This document shows positions 6,580 to 15,072 of a DNA stretch of 37,249 nt, one piece after another. How positions within the stretch are numbered: the first letter of the stretch is position 1; every line of letters begins with the position of its first letter. The stretch is from an uncultured Bacteroidaceae bacterium. Lineage in GTDB: Bacteria > Bacteroidota > Bacteroidia > Bacteroidales > Bacteroidaceae. The stretch spans positions 1-37,249 of the forward strand of contig CAKQYA010000025.1 of assembly GCA_934293005.1 (NCBI GenBank). Reading direction: 5' to 3'. The notes beneath the pieces were generated by a model. The model did not search any database and was not told where the DNA came from. It saw nothing but the letters and a program-made list of their open reading frames with translations. The position numbers were made by a program, and so were the translations under genes.

Positions 6580-9500
6580 ATGGACAACACAAACACTAAA
6601 ATATTTCTTCTCGCTGCATTGAGCAGCGCCGCATCGCTTTCGCTCGATGCGCAGACCATCACCGGCAAGGTGGTAGATTCAAGAAGTGGAGAGACAATCA
6701 TCGGCGCCACAGTGGCCACATCAGACAAAAGCAAGGGCGTGGTGACAGACTATGACGGCAACTTCAAGATAAACGTATCCAAACTGCCAGTAAAGCTCAG
6801 CATCTCCTATGCGGGCTACAAGCCTCAGTCGCTCACTGTCTACGATGACGAGGAAGAAGTCAGCATACAGCTTACGGAGAAACGCTCGCTGCTCGATGAC
6901 GTGGTGGTCATAGGCTATGGCACTCAGAGTCGCACGCAGCTCACAGGCTCCGTATCGACAGTCAAGGCCGATGTCTTTGAGAACAGCACCTCGGCCACCA
7001 TCGACGGAGCCCTCAGTGGACAGGTGGCCGGACTCAATGTCACTGCCTCCAGCGGACAGCCTGGCGCGGCCAGCAACATACGCATACGCGGAGGCAACTC
7101 GGTCAACGCCAGCAACGAGCCTCTGTATGTGGTCGATGGATTCATCTACTACAAGGATGCCGACAACTCGGGCACAGGTCTCGGCGCCATAGAGAGCAGC
7201 CTCAATCCGCTTGCCACCATCAACCCAAATGACATTGAGAGCGTGGAGGTGCTCAAGGATGTGTCTGCGACAGCCATCTATGGCTCACGCGGTGCCAACG
7301 GCGTCATTCTCATCACAACTAAGAAAGGCAAGATAGGTGAGAAGAAAGCACACATCAGTTACGGCTTCAGCGCAGGCGTGTCGCAGGTCACCAAGAAGCT
7401 CGACCTGCTCAACGCAAGCGAGTGGGCGCAGTATCAGAAGACTTATTTCGGAAACAAAGGCGGATACACCGATGCGCAGATAGCCGCTCTCGGCAAAGGC
7501 ACCGACTGGCAAGACGAGGTGCTGCGCACAGCCTTCCAGCAGAGCCATGAGCTAAGCATCAATGGCTCTGGAGAAAAGAGCCGCTATGCCTTCTCCGCCA
7601 ACTACACCGACCAGGACGGAGTCATCATCAATTCAGGATTCCAGCGCTACAACTTTCACGCCAATCTGGAATGGAATCTGCAGAAGGACCTGAAGTTTGG
7701 TGTCAACGCCACCTACGGCAGAAGCAAGCAGACTGGACTCACCACATCGGAAGAGCAGGTCTACAACTCGTCGCCTTACTCAGCCGGCATCACCAACAGC
7801 TTTGTGTACGCCCTCCTCATGCCGCCTGTCATCAGTGTGAAGAACGTTGACGGCTCGTACAATTTCGCCAATCCATACGAGTATGCCTACTTCGCCATCG
7901 GCGACCATGCGTCCAATCCTGTCTACGACCTGAAAGAGAGCGTGGCAGAGAATATCAACAACTACCTCCTGTCAAGCGTTTGGGCATCCTACAAGATAGG
8001 CTACTTCACCCTTAAGGCCTCTGTGGGCTACAACTCAGAGCACCTCGTGCAGAACTATTTTTCAGGAGCATACACCTCGCTCGGACTCGCCACTAAAGGC
8101 ATCGGCGGCGTGGGCAACAGGCAGACCGACGTGTGGCAGCAGGAGTATACCGCCACATGGAACAAGACTCTCAAGGACATACATCAGCTTGACGCGCTGG
8201 CTGGCTACACAAAGCAAAGCTCCACTTCGTCCTACAGCAACCTGCGCTCAAGCAACTTCACCAACGAGAGCCTGAAGCACAACAATCTTGGAGGCGGCTC
8301 AAATGTATACACGCCTAAGACAGGTGAAAGCGAGTCGACGCTCAATTCACTCATAGCCCGCGTCAACTACACGCTGCTGGACAAGTATAATGCCACAGCC
8401 ACCTTCCGCGCTGACAATTCCAGCCGTTTTGCCAAGAGCCATCGCTGGGGCTACTTCCCGTCGCTTGGACTCAGTTGGAACGTCGATAAGGAGAAGTTTC
8501 TGCAGAGCGTGAAAGACCTCGACTACCTCAAGCTGCGTGTCTCTGGCGGCGTGGTGGGCAACCAAGAGATACCCGACTACGCGTTTTCCACAGCCTACAG
8601 CACAGGCTCCTATGGAGGATCGTCAAGCTACAACAAGAAGAGTGCTGCCAATGACAACCTGAAGTGGGAGACAACGGCGAGCTATAACGTGGGAGCTGAC
8701 TTCGGCTTCTTCCGCGGCAAGCTCAACATAGTACTTGACGCCTACTACAAGAAGACAAGCGACCTGCTCCTTGAGGTGCCTGTGGGCTTCTCTACAGGCG
8801 TCACCACACAGTGGCAGAATGTGGGCAATGTGGTCAATAAGGGCATTGAGCTGGCTGTCAGCGGCACACTCGCCAAGAAACGCCATCTCAACTGGACTGC
8901 CAGCGCCAACGTGGCCCACAATAAGAACGAGATAACAGGCATGGGCAACACCGACAATGTCATCCTCGGCAGCGCCAACCAGCAGATACTCCGCAAGGGC
9001 GAGGCTCTCGGCTCATTCTACGGACTGAAGTTTGATGGCATCGTGCAGGAAGGCGAGGACGTGTCAAAGCTGCCAACCGTGAATGGACAGAGGCTGAAGC
9101 CTGGCGACATCAAGTATGTCGATTCCGACAACAACGGATGGATAGACGGCAGTGACCGCCAGATTCTTGGCAGTGTGCAGCCCAAGCTGACTTACGGCCT
9201 CTCTTCCAGCCTGCAGTATCGACGTTTCGACTTCACCGTTGCCTTTGCCGGCAGCTGGGGAGGCAAGCTCTACAATGCCTTGGGCAGCCGCTTGGAACAG
9301 ACAGGCGACTCGTACAACGTGCTTACCACGGTAAAGAACTCATGGACTGCAGCCAATGGAGGTAACACCCTGCCTAAGGCAGATACCTCACGTCCGTTCT
9401 CATATATAGATAGCAGATATGTGCAGAGCGCAAGCTACCTGAAGCTTCGCAACCTCACTGTGGGATACCGACTACCTATTCCTAAGTCTTATCCTTTCGC

Positions 9501-9642
9501 AGCCAGAGTGTATGCCACAGCTTCCAACCTCTTCACCATCACTCCTTACAAGGGTTACGATCCAGAGGTGGCAGGCGGTACGGACAGCGGCGCTTATCCT
9601 GCAAGCAGAAGCATAGTGCTTGGCGTTAACGTCACATTGTAA
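6580..9642 (+). CDS. SusC/RagA family TonB-dependent outer-membrane transporter
   Basis: This 1020-residue SusC-family protein has a signal peptide (cleavage near SLDAQ), then a carboxypeptidase-regulatory-like domain (about 26-105, TITGKVVDSRSGETIIGATV), the linker DDVVVIGYGTQ, a plug (about 115-235, with LYVVDGF and AIYGSRGANGVILITTKKG) and a beta-barrel to the C-terminal LGVNVTL. Family role: TonB-driven uptake of a ligand delivered by a SusD lid. Length and architecture are complete. It follows the PstS-like gene by 151 bp and is followed by a terminator rather than by susD directly, which is unusual. The ligand cannot be read from sequence. No glycoside hydrolase, sensor or polysaccharide gene is present, so a non-glycan ligand is possible. 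Confidence 0.95.
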   Translation: MDNTNTKIFLLAALSSAASLSLDAQTITGKVVDSRSGETIIGATVATSDKSKGVVTDYDGNFKINVSKLPVKLSISYAGYKPQSLTVYDDEEEVSIQLTEKRSLLDDVVVIGYGTQSRTQLTGSVSTVKADVFENSTSATIDGALSGQVAGLNVTASSGQPGAASNIRIRGGNSVNASNEPLYVVDGFIYYKDADNSGTGLGAIESSLNPLATINPNDIESVEVLKDVSATAIYGSRGANGVILITTKKGKIGEKKAHISYGFSAGVSQVTKKLDLLNASEWAQYQKTYFGNKGGYTDAQIAALGKGTDWQDEVLRTAFQQSHELSINGSGEKSRYAFSANYTDQDGVIINSGFQRYNFHANLEWNLQKDLKFGVNATYGRSKQTGLTTSEEQVYNSSPYSAGITNSFVYALLMPPVISVKNVDGSYNFANPYEYAYFAIGDHASNPVYDLKESVAENINNYLLSSVWASYKIGYFTLKASVGYNSEHLVQNYFSGAYTSLGLATKGIGGVGNRQTDVWQQEYTATWNKTLKDIHQLDALAGYTKQSSTSSYSNLRSSNFTNESLKHNNLGGGSNVYTPKTGESESTLNSLIARVNYTLLDKYNATATFRADNSSRFAKSHRWGYFPSLGLSWNVDKEKFLQSVKDLDYLKLRVSGGVVGNQEIPDYAFSTAYSTGSYGGSSSYNKKSAANDNLKWETTASYNVGADFGFFRGKLNIVLDAYYKKTSDLLLEVPVGFSTGVTTQWQNVGNVVNKGIELAVSGTLAKKRHLNWTASANVAHNKNEITGMGNTDNVILGSANQQILRKGEALGSFYGLKFDGIVQEGEDVSKLPTVNGQRLKPGDIKYVDSDNNGWIDGSDRQILGSVQPKLTYGLSSSLQYRRFDFTVAFAGSWGGKLYNALGSRLEQTGDSYNVLTTVKNSWTAANGGNTLPKADTSRPFSYIDSRYVQSASYLKLRNLTVGYRLPIPKSYPFAARVYATASNLFTITPYKGYDPEVAGGTDSGAYPASRSIVLGVNVTL

Positions 9643-9652
9643 AGTTGTTAGT

Positions 9653-9685
9653 ATGGCAGGGCCTGAGAGGGCTCTGCCATTTTTC
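9653..9685 (+). terminator. rho-independent terminator after susC
   Basis: An 11-bp stem (ATGGCAGGGCC with GGCTCTGCCAT, one G-T pair, 6-nt loop) is followed by TTTTTC. It lies 10 bp past the susC stop, so susC transcripts should largely end before susD. Confidence 0.8.
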
Positions 9686-9910
9686 TTGAGGTGTAGCAGG
9701 AGGACTGAAATGCGCTTCTGAAGGCCATGTTATACGTCTCTTTATGCTGTGTTCTTTACAAGGGTGTCTTTACAGGGCGCGCAAGCCTTTTAGTAGTTAG
9801 TAGTATGTGAAAAGCTTCAGATAAGTGAAAATGCCCAATAAGTGCGTGCGAAAGATGTGGTTTTATAACTCTTTGTTAGAGTGCTACTATTTGGCAATTA
9901 AGTATATACG

Positions 9911-9945
9911 TATTGTATACCATGATTATGGTATACAATATGCCA
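9911..9945 (+). promoter_or_regulatory. putative operator, copy 2, within a perfect 13-bp palindrome
   Basis: TATTGTATACCAT and ATGGTATACAATA (9911-9923 and 9928-9940) are perfect reverse complements around GATT. The core TACCAT-GATT-ATGGTA plus CAATATGCCA matches the element at 5313-5341. It lies 62 bp before the susD -7 box. The remainder of the 479-bp susC-susD gap holds the terminator, this site, the promoter and a long leader. Confidence 0.6.
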
Positions 9946-9979
9946 CATCGTGGGGATGCTTCTGACAGCATAATATCTG

Positions 9980-9997
9980 TAACTTTGCACTCGAAAT
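9980..9997 (+). promoter_or_regulatory. promoter -7 region of the susD unit
   Basis: TAACTTTG (9980-9987) followed by CACTCGAAAT is nearly identical to 5377-5394. It predicts a leader of roughly 130 nt before susD. Confidence 0.65.
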
Positions 9998-10121
9998 AAA
10001 ACATAAACCATAACAAAAATTACAAACAGAGTTACAAACACGGTGCTCGGTTGCGGATGGCAAGCAGCTTCCGCCAGCAGACACAAAGTTAAACACAACA
10101 AAAAAGAAAGGAGATACATTT

Positions 10122-11765
10122 ATGAAGAAGCATCTACTCCTCGCTGCTATTGCAGCAACAACAGTATTCGCGTCATGCTCTGATGACAATGGTGGCAATT
10201 CTGACGACAAGAACATCACAGATAAGAATGTAGTGAACGATGATGCCAGTGCGGTGTCGCTGGTCAACGGAGTCTACAGCCACTGGCAGCCGCTCAGCAG
10301 TTCGTTCGCATTCATCATCGAGCTCAACTCCAACAAGCTCATCTCATTCGAGGGCGAGGAAGGCGAGGCTGGCCCTGTCATCTCACGCTTTGAGCAGAAT
10401 GCCAGCACATGGTACCAGATAAAAGTGTTCAACCATCTTCTCCTCGGAGTGGCGCAGGACAATGAGGCTCTCACCACTCTCAGCAACTCGCTCAAGGCTG
10501 GCAAGGTGACACAGGCTGGATATAACGCAGCGGCTGGCAAGGCAAAGTTCCTCAGAGCCTTGGCATACCTGAAGCTCGTGCAGCTGTGGGGCGAGGTGCC
10601 AGTCTTCACGGAGGAAGGCGGAAGCACAACAGAAAGAAAGCCTATTGACGAGGTGTTCGCGCAGATAGTAAAGGACTTCACAGACGCAGAGTCACTCCTT
10701 AAGGACTACGACGGCGACCCACGCATACCGTCAAAACAGGCAGCCCAGGCTCTCCTGGCACGCACCTATCTCGTGTGGGGCGACAATCCGCTCACGCAAG
10801 ACCAGGTGGCAGCTATCGCCAGCACACAAACCGATCCTGAGTTCACCACCACTCCAGCGCGTTTGGAGAAGGCTGTGGAATATGCCAACAAGGTCATAGC
10901 CAGCGGCAAGCTCGCTCTCGACCCTGAGTACAACAAACTGTGGGGACGCGAGTATGAGAGCAACAAGCGCGGCACCAACGAGCACCTGTTCACCATCGCT
11001 CATGACGGTGACAAGTATGATGCTCAAGGCAACCACCAGACACACTGCTCCTGGACCTTCCCATTCCAGAACGGAGAGAACGGACAGGGCTACGTACAGA
11101 ACCACACAGTGGTGGCCGACGACGACCTCTACGATGATTGGAAGGCCGAGCAACCCAATGACAAACGCCTGGCAAAGACCTACTTCGTTAAGCTGGTCAA
11201 CCCGGAGACAGGCAAGACACACACATATTACTCTCCTGTCTACACGCCTATCAACGGCAAGGGTGTGGACCAGAGTTATGAAGACGCTGAGAACCTGGAG
11301 ATAACACAGAACTCAGTGGACCGTATAGAAATACGCTATGCCGAGGTGCTGCTCATCAAGGCTGAGGCACTCGTGCAGCTGGGACGCGCGTCGGAGGCTG
11401 TTGAGCCATTCAACAAGCTGCGCACACGCGCTGGCATAGCTGGCGTGACAGCGGCCGAGCTCAACCTGAAGACCATACAGCGCGAGTGGGACTATGAGTT
11501 CACCTACGAGCAGTTCTCGCTCCTCAACACCTACCGCTGGAAGAATCTCATAGCCAGCGTGAAGGAGGTAGCTCACTACAAGCACTATGCCGACGACTGG
11601 CAGAGCAAGCAGACATACACGTCTGACCAGGCAGCGTTATTCACAAAGATACACAAACATCTGCATGCCAAGTACAACAACGTGAAGGGACGCAACTACC
11701 GCCAGCCTATACCTACAGGCTTGTCGGGAGAGGATCTCGGTATCAGCCAGAATCCTGGATACTAA
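10122..11765 (+). CDS. SusD/RagB family outer-membrane lipoprotein
   Basis: This 547-residue SusD-family protein has a signal peptide with lipobox FASC (Cys19) followed by an acidic, Asn-rich linker (SDDNGGNSDDK). TPR-like helices follow (KAKFLRALAYLKLVQLWGEVPVFTEE, then DEVFAQIVKDFTDAESLL), and the C-terminal part has RIEIRYAEVLLIKAEALVQLG and ends GISQNPGY. SusD proteins form the hinged, ligand-binding lid over SusC at the cell surface. Unusually for this phylum, a strong Shine-Dalgarno sequence (AAGGAG, 10108-10113) lies 8 nt before the ATG. It has its own promoter 479 bp beyond susC and is followed by the YtkA-like lipoprotein gene after 175 bp. Confidence 0.95.
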   Translation: MKKHLLLAAIAATTVFASCSDDNGGNSDDKNITDKNVVNDDASAVSLVNGVYSHWQPLSSSFAFIIELNSNKLISFEGEEGEAGPVISRFEQNASTWYQIKVFNHLLLGVAQDNEALTTLSNSLKAGKVTQAGYNAAAGKAKFLRALAYLKLVQLWGEVPVFTEEGGSTTERKPIDEVFAQIVKDFTDAESLLKDYDGDPRIPSKQAAQALLARTYLVWGDNPLTQDQVAAIASTQTDPEFTTTPARLEKAVEYANKVIASGKLALDPEYNKLWGREYESNKRGTNEHLFTIAHDGDKYDAQGNHQTHCSWTFPFQNGENGQGYVQNHTVVADDDLYDDWKAEQPNDKRLAKTYFVKLVNPETGKTHTYYSPVYTPINGKGVDQSYEDAENLEITQNSVDRIEIRYAEVLLIKAEALVQLGRASEAVEPFNKLRTRAGIAGVTAAELNLKTIQREWDYEFTYEQFSLLNTYRWKNLIASVKEVAHYKHYADDWQSKQTYTSDQAALFTKIHKHLHAKYNNVKGRNYRQPIPTGLSGEDLGISQNPGY

Positions 11766-11808
11766 AACAACACGCCAGACTGCAAGGCTGCCAGACAGTG
11801 AGCCGTGG

Positions 11809-11857
11809 GCCATGAGTTGCCATGCGGAGCCTCTGCTATCGTATGGCCACTCATGGC
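11809..11857 (+). other. intercistronic stem-loop between susD and the YtkA-like gene
   Basis: GCCATGAGTTGCCAT (11809-11823) pairs with ATGGCCACTCATGGC (11843-11857) at 14 of 15 positions around a 19-nt loop. There is no T-run after it, so it is more likely an mRNA-stability or processing structure than a terminator. Confidence 0.55.
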
Positions 11858-11940
11858 ATTACAGCAGACACGGACACGCTCACGCCATGCCGTCACTAAA
11901 GACACTGACAACATATAACAACGCAAACACTAAGACAAAC

Positions 11941-12867
11941 ATGAAAAAGGTAAGCACATTATTATTTGCCATCGTCTCATTCGCTCTGCTCTCATGCAAC
12001 AGCAATGACGATATCGCGGAAGACAACGGACTGGAAGGCAGCGGAATAACCATAACAGACGATGTCGACTGCTGCTCGGCTGAGGAGGCCCTGCAGGTGT
12101 ACAAGTTCTTGCAGACTGTAAAGATCATCCCAGAGATGTCGGTTGTTGTGGACGGCAAATACAATGTGTTCGCCTATAGCAAGACAGGCAAGTTTCAGGT
12201 GGGATACAATGACATATACTTTGTGGCCACCAAGAAAAGCTCGGGCAACTATGTGAAGAACTTTAGTGTCACAGGCATCTCGCCGCTGATGAACATGGCT
12301 GCTATGAACAAGCAGCACAGCACGCCAGTGGGAGCGACGGTCGAATCGTTTGACAACCGCTACCTTGCCGTGAAGCGCGGATGGATATCCTTCCTCATGC
12401 CGACAGGCGACAGCAACACCTGGAGCGTGTCGTACGACGTGCAGGTGCTTGGAACCCAATCGAGGGTGGAAGGAGCTGAGGCTGAGGTAAGCTCGCTTGC
12501 CGACGGGCAGGAATGGGTGAAGTCGTTCAAGGTGGGCGATGACACTTATTTCATCTCGCTCGTCAATCCGCTCGACTGGAAGGTGGGCTCAAATACCATC
12601 ACGGCCTATGTTTCCAAGAAATCGGCAGACATCACAAAGGCCTATGCACAAGCCGATGAGACATTCACCATTGACTTCACGCCCACCATGCCTGATATGG
12701 GAGACCATACATCGCCCGGCAATGTGGGTCTGACAAAAAGAGCGGATGGAAGTTACCAGGGTGTGGTCAACTTGACGATGACCGGATTATGGAAACTGCA
12801 TCTCACAGTGAAAGACAAGGACGGCAACACTGTTGCCACGGACATAAGCTTAAGCGTGACGATATGA
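11941..12867 (+). CDS. lipoprotein with tandem YtkA/FixH-like domains, putative metal-binding
   Basis: I chose the ATG at 11941 because it begins a lipoprotein signal (MKKVSTLLFAIVSFALLSC, Cys19); the in-frame ATG at 11812 adds 43 residues of non-signal sequence. The 308-residue product has two related Ig-like halves, each with a Met/His cluster: PLMNMAAMNKQH (M117, M119, M122, H126) and PTMPDMGDH (M250, M253, H256). The C-terminal half (SYQGVVNLTMTGLWKLHLTVKDKDG) looks like the YtkA/FixH domain, often linked to copper handling. The gene overlaps the downstream receptor gene by four bases (ATGA), so the products are probably made together. Copper or another soft metal is the likely ligand, by inference from the residues. 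Confidence 0.7.
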   Translation: MKKVSTLLFAIVSFALLSCNSNDDIAEDNGLEGSGITITDDVDCCSAEEALQVYKFLQTVKIIPEMSVVVDGKYNVFAYSKTGKFQVGYNDIYFVATKKSSGNYVKNFSVTGISPLMNMAAMNKQHSTPVGATVESFDNRYLAVKRGWISFLMPTGDSNTWSVSYDVQVLGTQSRVEGAEAEVSSLADGQEWVKSFKVGDDTYFISLVNPLDWKVGSNTITAYVSKKSADITKAYAQADETFTIDFTPTMPDMGDHTSPGNVGLTKRADGSYQGVVNLTMTGLWKLHLTVKDKDGNTVATDISLSVTI

Positions 12868-14843
12868 TAACAGCTACTCTACTTATTCTTGCGGCAATAG
12901 AGCCGGCAGACACCACCTTCTCTCTGAATCGCGACATCGATGAGGTAGTAGTGGTGTCTGCTGCGCATTCGGGGGGCAAGCGCTCCGCCAAGGGACAGGT
13001 GGCGAGTGTGGATGAGCATCTCGCCCAGCTCGCCAAGGTCAGCCTGATACGTCGGGGCACGTATGCCTTGGAACCAGTGGTGAACAACATGCAGACAGAA
13101 CGTCTCTCCACCACCATCGACGGCATGAAGATATTCTATGCCTGCACCGACAAGATGGATCCTGTGACATCGTATGTGGAGAGCGGCAACCTGCAGAGCA
13201 TCAGCCTTAATTCCGGACTCGACGGCAACCCGCAGGCCACGGGCAACATAGGCGGCAGCCTCGACCTGAAGCTGCGCAAGGTGGGCTTTGACAATGACCC
13301 ATTCAGCCTTAATGTGAATGCGGGCCACGAGTGGAATGGGCATCTGCAAGTGTATGGAGCCGATGCAGCTCTGTCGTCTCACCGCTTCTATACCAATTTT
13401 GGATCTTTCTATCGCCATGCTGGCAACTATAAGGCTGGCGGCGGCAGGAGCGTGAGCTTCTCGCAGTTTCAGAAGGTCAACGCTTTTGCCAATGTGGGCT
13501 TCAGGCTGGCTGAGAGGCACACGCTGGAGGGCTCTTTCATATATGACAAGGCGACGGACGTGGGTTATCCAGCCCTCAACATGGATGTCAAGAAGGCGGA
13601 AGGAATAATTGGGTCGCTGGCTTACAAATGGGTTATGCCCGAGCGCAATGGCTGGCTGCCGTCGTGGGAGACAAAGTTTTATTACAATCACATCACACAC
13701 GTGATGGACGATACGAAGCGGCCTGACGTGGAGATTCATATGGACATGCCTGGCAAAAGTCAGACTGGAGGCTTGTACAGCCTGCTGCGTGGCACGAATG
13801 GCAAGCACGATGCCTCGGTCAATTACGACCTGTATTACAACAGGCTCTTTGCCGACATGACAATGTATCCAGGAGGAGCCGCCCCGATGTACATGGTCAC
13901 ATGGCCTGATGTGAGCACTCTCAACACGGGTCTGGCTCTTAATGACAATGTGCTGCTGGGCCATGATCAGTCTGTTCGACTCTCTGCCAAGCTGGCCTGG
14001 CAGACACAGAAGCTTAACAGCCAGGAGGGCTATGAGGCTCTCAAGGTCTTCTTTCCTGGCATGGAGAAAGCGTATCAACAGACCACTGGGCGTGTGGCTG
14101 CGGGATATGTGTGGAATCCCGGATGCTGGACTCTTGACTTGGGGGCTGGATGGGGCAGCAGGGCGCCATCGGTGACTGAGGCTTACGGGTATTATCTCAA
14201 CAACACGTTTGACCAGTATGACTACATAGGCAATCCGCATCTGAGGAATGAGTCGGCTGTGGAACTTAACGCCTCGCTGAAGTATGCGGTGCCGTCGTCG
14301 CTATCTCTCGCACTCGATGTTGACGCCTTTCTCTTCTCCAACTACATCATTGGCGAGTTTGAGAGGAGGCTGTCGCCGATGACGGTGGGGGCTGAGGGCG
14401 TGAAGGTCTACCAGAACGAGGACGATGTGCGCATAGTCAACACATCGCTCTCCGCTGACTGGCAGGTGAGCCGACAGCTCAAGTGGCATGCCAAACTGTC
14501 GTATGCTGTGGGCAAGGAAGGCTCAGACAACCTTCCTCTCATATCCCCTTTAGCTTACGAAACAAGACTGCAGGGGCAGTGTGGCGGCATAACCTCTCAG
14601 GCAGAGCTGGTGGGCAATGCGCGCCAGTCAAGATATGGGGCGAAGTTTGGTGAGACTGCCACGCCGGCTTATGCCATCGTGAACCTCAGTGCGCAGTACG
14701 CTTTCCGCATGGCGGAAGCGTCGGTGTCGGTGAGGGCCGGAGTGGAGAACCTGTTGGACAAGTCGTATTCCACCTATTCCGACTGGAACAAGATTCCACA
14801 GAAGGGACGCAACATATACTTCAATGTTGGTGTGTCGCTCTGA
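12864..14843 (+). CDS. TonB-dependent receptor, OprC/NosA-like (putative copper receptor)
   Basis: The start at 12864 overlaps the preceding stop (ATGA) and begins a short signal sequence (MITATLLILAAI); the longer frame from 12789 lacks one. The 659-residue product has a TonB-box-like segment DEVVVVSA (26-33), a plug with KMDPVTSY (97-104) and a barrel ending GRNIYFNVGVSL. KMDPVTSY resembles the MDPPT segment of OprC-type copper receptors, and HMDMPGKS (292-299) and MTMYPGGAAPMYM add Met-rich loops. Unlike SusC it has no N-terminal regulatory domain. Translational coupling to a Met/His-rich lipoprotein supports metal uptake. A siderophore-like or other metal complex cannot be excluded. Confidence 0.75.
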   Translation: MITATLLILAAIEPADTTFSLNRDIDEVVVVSAAHSGGKRSAKGQVASVDEHLAQLAKVSLIRRGTYALEPVVNNMQTERLSTTIDGMKIFYACTDKMDPVTSYVESGNLQSISLNSGLDGNPQATGNIGGSLDLKLRKVGFDNDPFSLNVNAGHEWNGHLQVYGADAALSSHRFYTNFGSFYRHAGNYKAGGGRSVSFSQFQKVNAFANVGFRLAERHTLEGSFIYDKATDVGYPALNMDVKKAEGIIGSLAYKWVMPERNGWLPSWETKFYYNHITHVMDDTKRPDVEIHMDMPGKSQTGGLYSLLRGTNGKHDASVNYDLYYNRLFADMTMYPGGAAPMYMVTWPDVSTLNTGLALNDNVLLGHDQSVRLSAKLAWQTQKLNSQEGYEALKVFFPGMEKAYQQTTGRVAAGYVWNPGCWTLDLGAGWGSRAPSVTEAYGYYLNNTFDQYDYIGNPHLRNESAVELNASLKYAVPSSLSLALDVDAFLFSNYIIGEFERRLSPMTVGAEGVKVYQNEDDVRIVNTSLSADWQVSRQLKWHAKLSYAVGKEGSDNLPLISPLAYETRLQGQCGGITSQAELVGNARQSRYGAKFGETATPAYAIVNLSAQYAFRMAEASVSVRAGVENLLDKSYSTYSDWNKIPQKGRNIYFNVGVSL

Positions 14844-15072
14844 CGTGATGCCAAAAGACGTGATGCGGAGGATAATAAATGACGGCATTGCCACGTTATA
14901 TAAAGATGGCATGGCACCGTGAAAATTGTGAACAAGACGCACCTCCGCATGATTGCGTTGCCTGGAACAAACAGCATGCTATGCTTCTCTCTGTCGCTTT
15001 GAATACATTGCGGCCTATGAGATGTCAACATGATAACTTAAGAAAAATCAACACGCAACAACTTTACACGAC

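Noticed and set aside
12879..14240. 453-codon minus-strand open frame
   Set aside because: It lies wholly inside the OprC-like receptor gene on the other strand, has an unlikely His/Arg-rich composition and no recognisable domain.
14844..15072. Searched for a promoter or terminator between the OprC-like gene and the symporter
   Set aside because: No convincing stem with a T-run and no TAnnTTTG box was found, so nothing is annotated.
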